64,000 nucleotides of DNA from Rikenellaceae bacterium (GTDB lineage: Bacteria > Bacteroidota > Bacteroidia > Bacteroidales > Rikenellaceae). This document shows, in pieces, positions 56,385 through 64,000 of the stretch (position 1 is its first letter; every line of letters starts with the position of its first letter). The notes beneath the pieces were generated by a model. The model saw only the letters and a list, made by a program, of their open reading frames with translations. It was not told the origin of the DNA and did no database searches. Where the stretch lies: contig SUZF01000012.1 in the NCBI GenBank assembly GCA_015060065.1, forward strand, positions 1-64,000, written 5' to 3'. The translations under genes were made by a program, and so were the position numbers.

Positions 56385-56957
56385 ATGAAAAAATTTTTAC
56401 TCTCGGTGTCGATGGTGGCACTTGCTCTTATCTCAATCACAGGCTGCTCGGAGCAGGCTAAATGGAATCGCTCGCAGCGTCAGGCAATGCGCGAGGCTCT
56501 CAAAGAGTATCGCCGTATGGTCTATCTCAACAACTTGACCGATGCCGAATTTATGCTCTTTACCGACGATGTTGCCCTCGCACTCGAAGAGGACTACCCC
56601 GTCTATACCTCTTTTATGAAGATGCCCGGTGTGAATGACACGGTGCAGGTCTATGTCGTTACCACGATTGTCGAGGAACTCGATGCCGATGCGCGTAATA
56701 TGCGCCACATCTTCCCCTATCCTACGCTCGTGAGCCAGAACATCCTACCCGCAGGGCTTGACCGCGCACAGCAGCACGCTTTCTATAATTGTCTGGCGGG
56801 CAAGGTCGATAACACCTACTCCACGATGGAGCAGTTTGTAGATGCGATTTTAGCCGACTCTACCAATCAGTCACAAATTGCGCAGATGCAGTTGCAGTGT
56901 GCCAACGAACTCTTCAACTGGACTGTAACTATCGATGAGATTATCCTGATGGATTAG
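56385..56957 (+). CDS. Lipoprotein of unknown function
   Basis: A 190-residue protein with a lipobox SITGC (Cys21). The mature part is largely helical and acidic (RQAMREALKEYRRMVYLNNLTDAEFMLFTDDVALALEEDYPVY), without recognisable motifs. Monocistronic between terminators. Possibly a periplasmic-facing lipoprotein, since the sequence after Cys is Ser-Glu-Gln-Ala rather than strongly acidic. I do not recognise the family. Confidence 0.7.
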   Translation: MKKFLLSVSMVALALISITGCSEQAKWNRSQRQAMREALKEYRRMVYLNNLTDAEFMLFTDDVALALEEDYPVYTSFMKMPGVNDTVQVYVVTTIVEELDADARNMRHIFPYPTLVSQNILPAGLDRAQQHAFYNCLAGKVDNTYSTMEQFVDAILADSTNQSQIAQMQLQCANELFNWTVTIDEIILMD

Positions 56958-56984
56958 GATTTTATATCTGACAAATATTCACAA

Positions 56985-57056
56985 AGAGGCGGCTCAACCA
57001 TCATCGGTCGAGCCGCCTCTCCTCGCAAGGAAGAGACCCTTTTATCGGGGCTCTTC
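56985..57056. terminator. Paired hairpins between convergent genes
   Basis: AGAGGCGGCTC/GAGCCGCCTCT (56985-56995 with 57010-57020) followed by a second stem GGAAGAGACCC/GGGGCTCTTCC (57028-57056). T tails are weak. Confidence 0.65.
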
Positions 57057-57083
57057 CGTTTGTGCAATAAACTAATCAAATCA

Positions 57084-57557
57084 CTATTTTTCTTGTCGCT
57101 TCTTATACTCCTCGCGAGCCATCTTTGTCAATTTACCATCAATCGAGTAGAGCTTATAGAGTTGTTGTGGAGTCAGCACTCGCTCAAAGATAAAGATGTA
57201 GGTTTTGCGCACCATAGCCATCGATATCTGATTGTCGTAACGGGCTTTAAGGTGGTCGTTAATATCCTTACGGGTTGCCGTCTCGATGTCAATCTTCTGA
57301 CTCTTTGTGCGGTTGAAATTGAGGTTGTGATAATATTGGCGATAGATAGGAGCAAACTTCGCAAAGACCTCATCGCTCAACTCCAACTCCGTCTTGATAA
57401 TTTGCAGACGAATATCCATCAACTCCTTCTTTTCAGCATGCTGCGCACCCTGCCCCTCGGTCTTCGTAGGATTCTCGGCTTGCGTCTGCGGAGCCTGTGC
57501 AAATGCGATTCCTGCAACTGCTACGACGAGCAGTATCGACATAAATACTCGTTTCAT
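57084..57557 (-). CDS. Exported helical protein downstream of the ECF sigma pair
   Basis: A 157-residue exported protein (signal peptide about 1-20, ending AFAQ). After a Gln/Glu/Thr linker the mature part is helical, with EKKELMDIRLQIIKTELELSDEVFAKFAPIYRQYYHN and LTPQQLYKLYSIDGKL. The 'LTPQQ' element and helical layout recall Spy/CpxP-type periplasmic chaperone-sensor proteins, seen commonly behind ECF sigma/anti-sigma pairs in Bacteroidetes. It lies 37 bases after the anti-sigma-like gene, so it may be part of its regulatory circuit. Confidence 0.7.
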   Translation of the reverse strand: MKRVFMSILLVVAVAGIAFAQAPQTQAENPTKTEGQGAQHAEKKELMDIRLQIIKTELELSDEVFAKFAPIYRQYYHNLNFNRTKSQKIDIETATRKDINDHLKARYDNQISMAMVRKTYIFIFERVLTPQQLYKLYSIDGKLTKMAREEYKKRQEK

Positions 57558-57594
57558 AATTCCAAAGTTTTAAGATGTTTATAATTCTATTCTT

Positions 57595-57915
57595 TTAGTA
57601 AAAATATGTTTTATCGGAGTCGCTGTCATACTCATATGCAAACTCCCACAACACATCCGTAGAACATTCGGCCAGCATACGCTCGTACCTGTTTTCGAGC
57701 GAGTTGTAGTCCCACGCCCACCACGCTGCACCGCACACAGCCAAAACAACTGCGGCTGCAATTGCTACTCGCGTGACGATAAATGTTCGTCTGCGGTGGA
57801 GTCCCTGCGCACCGGCATCAAGACTCTTTGCCTGCATCTTTGCCCTCTCGAAGAATCCTTCGGGAGTAGCATACGGCAATCGCTTGCCCACATTGTCAAA
57901 ATCAAACTCTTTCAT
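57595..57915 (-). CDS. Small membrane protein, probable anti-sigma partner
   Basis: A 106-residue protein starting MKEFDFDNVGKRLPYATPEGFFERAK, the common opening of small membrane proteins encoded right after ECF sigma genes in Bacteroidetes, with one transmembrane helix (about 50-70). The start codon shares a 4-base ATGA overlap with the sigma stop; a longer frame to 57969 would overlap more and is rejected. An anti-sigma role is by gene position only, and the protein lacks a recognisable zinc-binding domain. Confidence 0.7.
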   Translation of the reverse strand: MKEFDFDNVGKRLPYATPEGFFERAKMQAKSLDAGAQGLHRRRTFIVTRVAIAAAVVLAVCGAAWWAWDYNSLENRYERMLAECSTDVLWEFAYEYDSDSDKTYFY

Positions 57916-58457
57916 CGTGTCATCATCTCTTTTACGCGCTGTTGCGCATAGTGATAATTCGTTTTGCAAGCACCCTCGCTGATGCCTGTAATTCGGCTAA
58001 TCTCGCTATATTCCAACTCGTCGTAATAGCGAAGGTTAAAGACCAATCGTTGCTTTGTCGGCAAGGCGAGCAGTGCTTGTTGAAACCTACCCTCTATCGA
58101 GTCGGCAGACTCCCCCACCTCGTGGGTAAAATCCTTCGAGAGCGTATGCCCGATGCTGTCAAGGGTAACAAATCGCCATCGACATCTCCTGCGCAGACGG
58201 TCAAGAGCCGCATTTGTCGCTATACGATAGCACCACGACCTCAATCCCTCGGCATCTCCACGATACGACTCAATTGACGAGAAAATCTTAATCCACACCT
58301 CTTGCAGCGTATCCTCCGCCTCCTCGTGAACTACCACCATACGGCGCAAATGCCAATATAGTGGCTCGGTGTAGGCATCGACCAGCAATGCAAAGCCTTC
58401 GCTTCGCCTCTCGCGGTCGGTCAGCAGCCGAAGTATCTCCGAGGTCTCGATAATCAT
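57912..58457 (-). CDS. ECF-type RNA polymerase sigma factor
   Basis: A 181-residue sigma-70 family factor with region 2 (EDTLQEVWIKIFSSIESYRG, LRSWCYRIATNAALDRLRRR) and region 4 (LLALPTKQRLVFNLRYYDELEYSEISRITGISEGACKTNYHYAQQRVKE). No extra domain. It heads a three-gene unit with a small membrane protein and an exported helical protein. Its regulon cannot be predicted. Confidence 0.92.
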   Translation of the reverse strand: MIIETSEILRLLTDRERRSEGFALLVDAYTEPLYWHLRRMVVVHEEAEDTLQEVWIKIFSSIESYRGDAEGLRSWCYRIATNAALDRLRRRCRWRFVTLDSIGHTLSKDFTHEVGESADSIEGRFQQALLALPTKQRLVFNLRYYDELEYSEISRITGISEGACKTNYHYAQQRVKEMMTR

Positions 58458-58514
58458 TTTTGGTTCGGTTTCAGTTATAAGACGCTATTCGGGCGTAAAA
58501 GTTAAAATCTTCTC

Positions 58515-58550
58515 AAAAAAAAGAGCGGCTTCTTCGCAGAGCCACTCTTA
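58515..58550 (-). terminator. galM terminator
   Basis: Stem AAGAGTGGCT with AGCCGCTCTT (one G-T wobble), followed on the minus strand by TTTTTTTT. Confidence 0.85.
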
Positions 58551-58573
58551 CACTATTAGTTATAATTCAGCCC

Positions 58574-59644
58574 CTACTCCAAGCCCAGATTGAATACAAT
58601 CTTCTGGCAGTAGGTCTCTTCGGGCGAAAGCAACACCGAAGGGAAATCATCGTGATTGACCGCATCGGGATAGTTTTGGCACTCGATAGCCACACCTGCA
58701 TAGTCTGCATAGCGACCGCCCGACTTGGTTATGGGGCATCCCCCCGACAACCAATTGCCGGTATAGACCATCGCTCCTGCCTGCGACGAGAGAATGGTAA
58801 CCTTACGGCCGGTTGTCTTTTCGCGCAGTTCGGCAACCTTTTGCAAGATATTGGGTTTCCAATCATTCAGCACGAAGAAGTGGTCATAACCGCGGAAATC
58901 CTTGATATGATTAAACTCCGCAGCGATATCATCTCCCAAGCGACGCCAATCGCAGAAATCCATCGGAGTACCTGCTACGTCGAGGTGTTTGCCCGTAGGA
59001 ATCTGTACATCGTTCATTTCGAGTACCTGCGAGCAGCAAAGACGCAATTCGTGGTCGAGGATATCGCCACTCTCCTCGCCTTTGAGGTTCCAATAGGTGT
59101 GGTTCGTGAGATTTACGGGAGTTACGCGGTCGGACTTGGCAACGAAGAGAATGTTGATATTATTCTCATCGTCCAAATCGTAAGCCACCTCCACATTTAC
59201 CTCGCCCGGATATCCGGCATCGCCATCCTCGGATGTAAGGGCAAAAACTACACGATTCTCCTCCACGCGGCTCTCCCAAAGTTTGGTGCCGTAGCCGTGC
59301 GAGCCTCCGTGCAGGTGATTGGGGCCGTTATTGGTTTCGAGATTGTACTCTACCCCCTCGACCGTCATACGGCCATTGGCAATGCGGTTAGCCACACGAC
59401 CAATACTCTTGCCGGCACACGCAGGGTCGTTATAATATCCTTCAAAACTCTTATAGCCGAGAACGACATCTGCCACCTTGCCATTGCGGTCGGGGTACTT
59501 GACCGACGTCAATGTTGCACCGAGATTACAGAGTTGCACCTCACAACCATTTGCATTGCGCAGTGTATAGAGGATTACCGCCTCGCCTTCCGGGGTCATA
59601 CCCCAAACATGTTGTTCAATCGAGTTTTTCATATTTTTCGTCAT
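58574..59644 (-). CDS. galM: Aldose 1-epimerase (galactose mutarotase)
   Basis: A 356-residue enzyme interconverting alpha and beta anomers of aldoses. Substrate His residues sit in GPNHLHGGSHGYG and NLTNHTYWNL, and the catalytic Glu in AIECQNYPDAVNH. No signal peptide, so cytoplasmic. The start may be M1 or M5. It follows gltX after 18 bases and ends at a strong terminator. Confidence 0.94.
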   Translation of the reverse strand: MTKNMKNSIEQHVWGMTPEGEAVILYTLRNANGCEVQLCNLGATLTSVKYPDRNGKVADVVLGYKSFEGYYNDPACAGKSIGRVANRIANGRMTVEGVEYNLETNNGPNHLHGGSHGYGTKLWESRVEENRVVFALTSEDGDAGYPGEVNVEVAYDLDDENNINILFVAKSDRVTPVNLTNHTYWNLKGEESGDILDHELRLCCSQVLEMNDVQIPTGKHLDVAGTPMDFCDWRRLGDDIAAEFNHIKDFRGYDHFFVLNDWKPNILQKVAELREKTTGRKVTILSSQAGAMVYTGNWLSGGCPITKSGGRYADYAGVAIECQNYPDAVNHDDFPSVLLSPEETYCQKIVFNLGLE

Positions 59645-59662
59645 TTAGGTTATCGTTACCAC

Positions 59663-61198
59663 TTACTCCGCTGGTGTGAGGTTCGCAAAGAGCGCATCAA
59701 TACGCTTCAAGCACTCCTCCTTGCCGAGGAACGAAGTTACATCATACATTCCGGGACCCTTGCCGGCTCCGACCAACGCCAGACGCAGAGTATTCATAAC
59801 CTGCCCCATACCGTAACCCTTGCTCTCAATCCACGCATGTACAATCTTCTCGGTATTTTCGAGCGAGAAGTCATCAATACCTGCCAGCACCTCGCGCAAC
59901 TCTGCCAGAATCGCAGGATTAGAGCCCTTCCAATACTTGCGAGCCTGCTTCTCCTCGTACTCCGTAGGTGCCACGAAGAAGTAGGAGGTCAAATCCCACA
60001 AATCGCCAATGAAGGTAGCACGCTCCTTCATAATGCCGGCAACCTTGCCAGCCACCTCGTCTGCGACCTCTATACCATGTTCGCGCAGAATCGGCTGGTA
60101 GAGTACAGCGAGTTCAGCATCGCTCTTATGGTGCATATATTGAGCATTAAACCACTTCGCCTTATCAGGCTGGAAACGCGCACCCGACTTCGATACACGT
60201 TCAAGCGAGAAGGTGTCGATAAGTTCCTGCATCGAGAACAGTTCCTGCTCCGTACCCGGATTCCAACCGAGCAGAGCCAGCATATTGATAAAGGCTTCGG
60301 GGAAGTAGCCATCCTCACGATAACCGTGAGCCGTCTCACCCGTAGTCGGCGACACCCAATAGAGCGGGAAGACGGGGAATCCCATCTTGTCACCATCGCG
60401 TTTCGAAAGTTTGCCTCCGCCCGTAGGTTTTAACAGCAGGGGCAGGTGCGCAAACTGCGGCTGCGTATCCTCCCAGCCAAATGCTTTGTAAAGCAGGTAG
60501 TGCAACGGCAACGAGGGCAACCACTCTTCGCCACGAATAACGTGCGAAATCTCCATCAGGTGGTCATCCACGATATTTGCCAAGTGGTATGTAGGCAGTG
60601 CATCGGCACTCTTGTACAACACCTTATCGTCAAGTGTTGATGTATTGACCTTAACATGTCCGCGAATCAAATCGTCCATCTCGACAATCTCATTTTCGGG
60701 CATCTTGAAGCGGATAACCCATATATCGCCACGCGCAATACGCTCCTCGACTTCCTCTTGCGAGAGCGAGAGCGATGTAGGAAGTTTCTCGCGCACCGAG
60801 TAGTTGTAGGCGAATGTTTCGCCCTTCGCCTCTGCCTCCTTGCGCAGAACATCCAACTCCTCTGCAGTATCGAAAGCGTAGTATGCCCAGCCTGCATCGA
60901 CGAGCTGCTTGGCATATTTGAGGTAAATCTCGCGACGTTCACTCTGGCGATAGGGGGCGTGAGGGCCACCTACGCCTACACCCTCGTCAATCTCGATACC
61001 GCACCAGCGGAGCGACTCGATAATGTAATCCTCGGCTCCGGGTACGAAACGCTGCGAGTCGGTATCTTCGATACGCAGAATCATCTTGCCGCCATGATGA
61101 CGGGCAAACAGATAGTTATAAAGTGCCGTGCGCACGCCTCCGATGTGGAGCGGTCCCGTGGGACTCGGTGCAAAACGAACTCTGACAGGTCTATTCAT
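59663..61198 (-). CDS. gltX: Glutamyl-tRNA synthetase
   Basis: A 511-residue class I synthetase. HIGH motif in [20 protein letters not shown] (near residue 10), the DTDSQR segment, and KMSKS-type KLSKRDG. It is of the single-copy discriminating type found in most bacteria with full-length anticodon-binding C-terminal half. It lies 24 bases after ychF. Confidence 0.96.
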   Translation of the reverse strand: MNRPVRVRFAPSPTGPLHIGGVRTALYNYLFARHHGGKMILRIEDTDSQRFVPGAEDYIIESLRWCGIEIDEGVGVGGPHAPYRQSERREIYLKYAKQLVDAGWAYYAFDTAEELDVLRKEAEAKGETFAYNYSVREKLPTSLSLSQEEVEERIARGDIWVIRFKMPENEIVEMDDLIRGHVKVNTSTLDDKVLYKSADALPTYHLANIVDDHLMEISHVIRGEEWLPSLPLHYLLYKAFGWEDTQPQFAHLPLLLKPTGGGKLSKRDGDKMGFPVFPLYWVSPTTGETAHGYREDGYFPEAFINMLALLGWNPGTEQELFSMQELIDTFSLERVSKSGARFQPDKAKWFNAQYMHHKSDAELAVLYQPILREHGIEVADEVAGKVAGIMKERATFIGDLWDLTSYFFVAPTEYEEKQARKYWKGSNPAILAELREVLAGIDDFSLENTEKIVHAWIESKGYGMGQVMNTLRLALVGAGKGPGMYDVTSFLGKEECLKRIDALFANLTPAE

Positions 61199-61222
61199 AA
61201 TTATTTATTAAAAATTTATTGG

Positions 61223-62323
61223 TTACACGTTAAATAAGAAATGCATTATATCCCCATCCTGAACGATGTACTCCTTACCCTCGATTCCAATCTTGCCGGC
61301 ATCACGGCACGCCTTCTCCGAGCCGAGAGTCGTGTAGTCGTCATACTTGATAACCTCTGCGCGGATAAATCCCTTCTCGAAGTCGGTGTGGATAATTCCT
61401 GCCGTCTGCGGAGCCTTCATTCCTTTGTTGTAGGTCCAAGCGCGAGTCTCATCGGCACCTGTCGTGAAGAATGTTTCGAGGTCGAGCAACTTATAGGCAG
61501 CCTTAATCAGACGAGCCACGCCCGACTCTGTAAGTCCCATATCTTCGAGGAACATCTGACGCTCCTCATAACTCTCCAACTCGGCAATATCAGCCTCGGT
61601 AGCCGCAGCCACGATAAGCATTTGGGCATTCTCGCCCTCGATAGCCTTCGCCACAGCCTCGGTGTAGGCATTGCCCGTAACCGCGCTCTTCTCATCCACA
61701 TTGCAGAGATACAGCACCGGCTTATCGGTAAGCAGATTCAGGTCGCTGACAACCTTGCGCTCCTCCTTGTCGAGTTCGACGGTACGTGCGCTCAATCCCT
61801 GTTCCAAAGCCTCCTTGTAGCGCAGCAGAATCTCGTATTGACGTTTTGCATTCTTGTCGCCACCGGTCTGTGCCTGTTTTTGCACCTTTGCGATGCGGTT
61901 TTCGACCGTTTCGAGGTCTTTGAGTTGCAACTCGGTATCGATTACACCCTTGTCACGCACGGGATCTACCGAGCCATCAACGTGAGTGATGTTACCATCC
62001 TCGAAGCAACGCAAAACGTGGATGATTGCATTTGTATTTCGGATGTTCGCAAGGAATTTATTACCCAAGCCTTCGCCCTTTGATGCACCCTTCACAAGTC
62101 CTGCGATATCGACAATTTCGATGGTGGTTGGCACCACGCGCTTCGGATTGTCAATCTCTGCCAAGCGAATCAATCGCTCGTCGGGTACGGTAATCACACC
62201 CACATTGGGTTCTATCGTACAGAAGGGAAAGTTTGCCGACTGCGCCTTTGCATTCGACAAACAGTTAAACAAGGTCGATTTGCCGACATTGGGCAGACCT
62301 ACGATTCCACATTGTAAAGCCAT
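61223..62323 (-). CDS. ychF: Redox-regulated ATPase YchF
   Basis: A 366-residue Obg-family ATPase. [34 protein letters not shown] gives G1 and switch regions; NVDE replaces the GTP-specific NKxD, matching ATP preference. The C-terminal TGS domain follows (AWTYNKGMKAPQTAGIIHTDFEKGFIRAEV). Associates with ribosomes. First of a ychF-gltX-galM run. Confidence 0.96.
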   Translation of the reverse strand: MALQCGIVGLPNVGKSTLFNCLSNAKAQSANFPFCTIEPNVGVITVPDERLIRLAEIDNPKRVVPTTIEIVDIAGLVKGASKGEGLGNKFLANIRNTNAIIHVLRCFEDGNITHVDGSVDPVRDKGVIDTELQLKDLETVENRIAKVQKQAQTGGDKNAKRQYEILLRYKEALEQGLSARTVELDKEERKVVSDLNLLTDKPVLYLCNVDEKSAVTGNAYTEAVAKAIEGENAQMLIVAAATEADIAELESYEERQMFLEDMGLTESGVARLIKAAYKLLDLETFFTTGADETRAWTYNKGMKAPQTAGIIHTDFEKGFIRAEVIKYDDYTTLGSEKACRDAGKIGIEGKEYIVQDGDIMHFLFNV

Positions 62324-62383
62324 TTCGTTTTATATCTTTATTTAAGTTTTTCTTTCGTTGTTTTTTATCGTGGTTATCCGAGG

Positions 62384-62498
62384 AATTGTGAATTGTCAAT
62401 TATCAATTATCAATTATCAATTATCAATTATCAATTATCAATTATCAATTATCAATTATCAATTATCAATTATCAATTATCAATTATCAATTATCAAT
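62384..62498. repeat. Long AATTGAN heptamer array entering the miaB stop codon
   Basis: About 15 copies of the 7-base unit TCAATTA (plus strand) with TCAATTG/TCACAATT variants at the left edge. In miaB sense it reads AATTGAT, and the final codons and TGA stop of miaB are made from the array. The unit length is not a multiple of three, and open frames across it are artefacts. Confidence 0.95.
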
Positions 62499-63845
62499 CG
62501 CCTCCCCCTGCAATGTTGCCGAGGATGCTGCTGTAACCCTCACTCTCACGTAATCTCCCGGCTTAAACTCTGCGCGGTCAAAGACCACAACCTTATTCTG
62601 CGAGGTACGACCAAAGAGTTGCTTATCGCTACGCTTCGATACTCCCTCGACCAAAATTTCAAACTCCTTGCCCACATCACGACGATTGCTCTCTGCCGAG
62701 AGTTCGTTCTGCAACTCGATAATCTCCGAGAGGCGACGAGTCTTGACCTCATCGGGGATATCATCGCCCATGTGTCGTTGTGCGAATGTTCCGGGACGCT
62801 CCGAGTATTTGAACATATAGGCAAATTCGTAGCCCACCTCACGCATCAACGAGAGTGTCTGCCGGTGGTCGTCCTCGGTTTCGCCCGTGAAGCCTGCAAT
62901 AAGGTCGGTTGTGATGGCACAATCGGGCATATAACGACGTATAGCCGCTATACGGTCGAGATACCACTCGCGCGTATATTTGCGGTTCATCTTTTCGAGC
63001 ATCACAGACGAGCCGGATTGTGCCGGCAGGTGAATACAGTGGCAGATGTTGGGTTTCGATGCCATAACTTCGAGCAATGCATCGCTCATATCCTTCGGGT
63101 GCGATGTCGCAAAACGCACACGCAACAACGGAGAGACCTCTGCCACCATACGCATAAGTGTCGGGAAATCGACACCGTCAAACTTGTATGAATTCACATT
63201 CTGACCAAGCAGCGTAACCTCACGATAACCATTTTCGAAGAGGGTCTGCGCCTCTGCCAAGATTGTCTTGGGGTCACGACTACGCTCAATGCCTCGCGTG
63301 TAAGGGACAACACAATACGAGCAGTAGTTGTTACAGCCTCGCATAATCGAGATATATGCCGACACTCCATTCTTATCTAATCTCACGGGAGCAACCTCGG
63401 CATAGGTCTCCTCGCGCGAGAGCAGCACATTTATACCCTTACCTCCCGCCTCGACCTCGCGCACCAAACGCGGCAAATCGCGGTAAGCATCGGGACCCGC
63501 AACAATATCGACCCCATACTCCGACTCGATAAGAGCCTCTTTCAGACGCTCTGCCATACATCCTATAACACCGAGGATAAGCGACGGTTTCGCCTTGCGA
63601 TATCTGCGCAGTTCGCTCAAACGGCCCCATACTCGCTGTTCGGCATTGTCGCGAATCGAGCAGGTATTGACCAACACGACATCCGCCTCCTCGACACGCT
63701 CGGTATAGAAATAGCCCTCATCCTGCATCAGCGACACGACAATCTCGGTATCGCCGGCATTCATCTGGCATCCGTAAGTTTCGACGTAGAGTTTGCGACC
63801 ATTACCCTGCAACGGGCGTAGTTTATTTATAAAATTCTGTTCCAA
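62487..63845 (-). CDS. miaB: tRNA-2-methylthio-N6-dimethylallyladenosine synthase
   Basis: A 452-residue radical-SAM methylthiotransferase acting on A37 of tRNA. An N-terminal UPF0004 domain (ETYGCQMNAGDTE, VNTCSIRDNAEQRV, GVIGCMAERL) holds three Cys for the second cluster. The radical-SAM motif is MRGCNNYCSYCVVPYTRG, and a TRAM domain closes the protein (VVFDRAEFKPGDYVRVRVTAASSATLQGEA). The last codons and TGA stop lie inside the heptamer repeat array. Divergence from other genes is normal. Confidence 0.96.
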   Translation of the reverse strand: MEQNFINKLRPLQGNGRKLYVETYGCQMNAGDTEIVVSLMQDEGYFYTERVEEADVVLVNTCSIRDNAEQRVWGRLSELRRYRKAKPSLILGVIGCMAERLKEALIESEYGVDIVAGPDAYRDLPRLVREVEAGGKGINVLLSREETYAEVAPVRLDKNGVSAYISIMRGCNNYCSYCVVPYTRGIERSRDPKTILAEAQTLFENGYREVTLLGQNVNSYKFDGVDFPTLMRMVAEVSPLLRVRFATSHPKDMSDALLEVMASKPNICHCIHLPAQSGSSVMLEKMNRKYTREWYLDRIAAIRRYMPDCAITTDLIAGFTGETEDDHRQTLSLMREVGYEFAYMFKYSERPGTFAQRHMGDDIPDEVKTRRLSEIIELQNELSAESNRRDVGKEFEILVEGVSKRSDKQLFGRTSQNKVVVFDRAEFKPGDYVRVRVTAASSATLQGEAIDN

Positions 63846-63887
63846 AGTCTCTTCAAAATAAAAATTACAACATCTCGGTCTCGGAGG

Positions 63888-64000
63888 TTACGATGCCTGC
63901 AAGTCGTTCTTGTCTGGCAGTGGTTTGAAGCCCTCACCGTATGTGTCGTAGGCATCAGTTACAACCACAAACGCCTGCGGATCGATATCCTTGACACGAT
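63888..64000 (-). CDS. Partial YitT-family membrane protein (C-terminal end)
   Basis: Only the last 37 codons are in the window. They read VKDIDPQAFVVVTDAYDTYGEGF and end LQAS, matching the DUF2179 domain at the end of YitT-family proteins. The gene continues beyond the right edge on the minus strand. Between its stop (63888) and the miaB start nothing else is seen. Confidence 0.8.
   Translation of the reverse strand, partial: RVKDIDPQAFVVVTDAYDTYGEGFKPLPDKNDLQAS

Noticed and set aside
58652..60433. 593-residue plus-strand frame opposite galM and gltX
   Set aside because: It spans two unrelated minus-strand genes that carry clear motifs, so it is a chance frame.
62358..63191. 277-residue frame beginning QLSIINYQLSIINY
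   Set aside because: Its N-terminus is the heptamer array and its remainder is antisense to miaB.

Overview
The window looks like chromosomal DNA of a gut-type member of the Bacteroidales, possibly Rikenellaceae/Alistipes-like (that rank is a guess). Supporting signs are several promoters of the Bacteroidetes form TTTG-N19..21-TAnnTTTG, lipoproteins with BACON-like domains, a DUF5689 protein, a TonB receptor with a CarboxypepD-like N-terminus, a Bacteroidetes-type SRP RNA and a tmRNA tag ending in YALAA. Most of the window is densely packed housekeeping sequence.

Layout. 1-589: repeats, two duplicated hairpins and a promoter whose spacer is a (TA)11 tract. 590-9182: a surface/secreted nuclease locus (BACON lipoprotein, NUC1-type nuclease, EEP-family phosphodiesterase, TonB receptor, DUF5689 lipoprotein). 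9269-16405: AraC regulator, small helical-repeat protein, DUF4293/GT2/DUF4199 operon, MltG, SRP RNA, a second secreted EEP protein, a SLOG protein, a YtxH/holin-like pair and a conserved small protein. 16540-24764: ligA, dapA, DUF4919, C11 peptidase, MATE transporter and an RluB-type pseudouridine synthase. 24844-28380: an AT-rich accessory block holding a secreted protein, a divergent DprA-like protein, a phosphoribosyltransferase and a HAD phosphatase on the minus strand, preceded by a long-hairpin RNA that looks like 6S RNA. 28614-30994: purT, tandem copies of the tmRNA 3' end, and tmRNA itself. 30995-42782: GNAT, gpmA, deoD, ftsE, gyrB, udk, mutS, a RecD2-like helicase, a membrane-anchored protein, DUF3822 and rsmD. 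42840-43280: tRNA-Asp with a duplicated 3' end. 43309-50580: outer-membrane protein with a G9 tract, DUF1846, two GT2 enzymes, an LpxL-like acyltransferase, rsmI and an acidic protein. 50688-64000: der, a small barrel protein, phoH, pepD, a lipid kinase, a lipoprotein, an ECF sigma cluster, galM, gltX, ychF, miaB and the end of a YitT-like gene.

The most notable signals are (i) the HAD-PRTase-DprA-like-secreted protein operon directly downstream of a 6S-like RNA; (ii) a simple-repeat promoter spacer in front of the nuclease locus, suggesting phase variation; (iii) duplicated 3' ends of both tmRNA and tRNA-Asp, each carrying its terminator, which look like integration or recombination scars; (iv) heptanucleotide AATTGAN arrays abutting the stop codons of rluB, purT and miaB in the same orientation; and (v) a 20-nt inverted partial copy of the SRP RNA just downstream of it.

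All calls come from reading the sequence and from general family knowledge. No database search was run.
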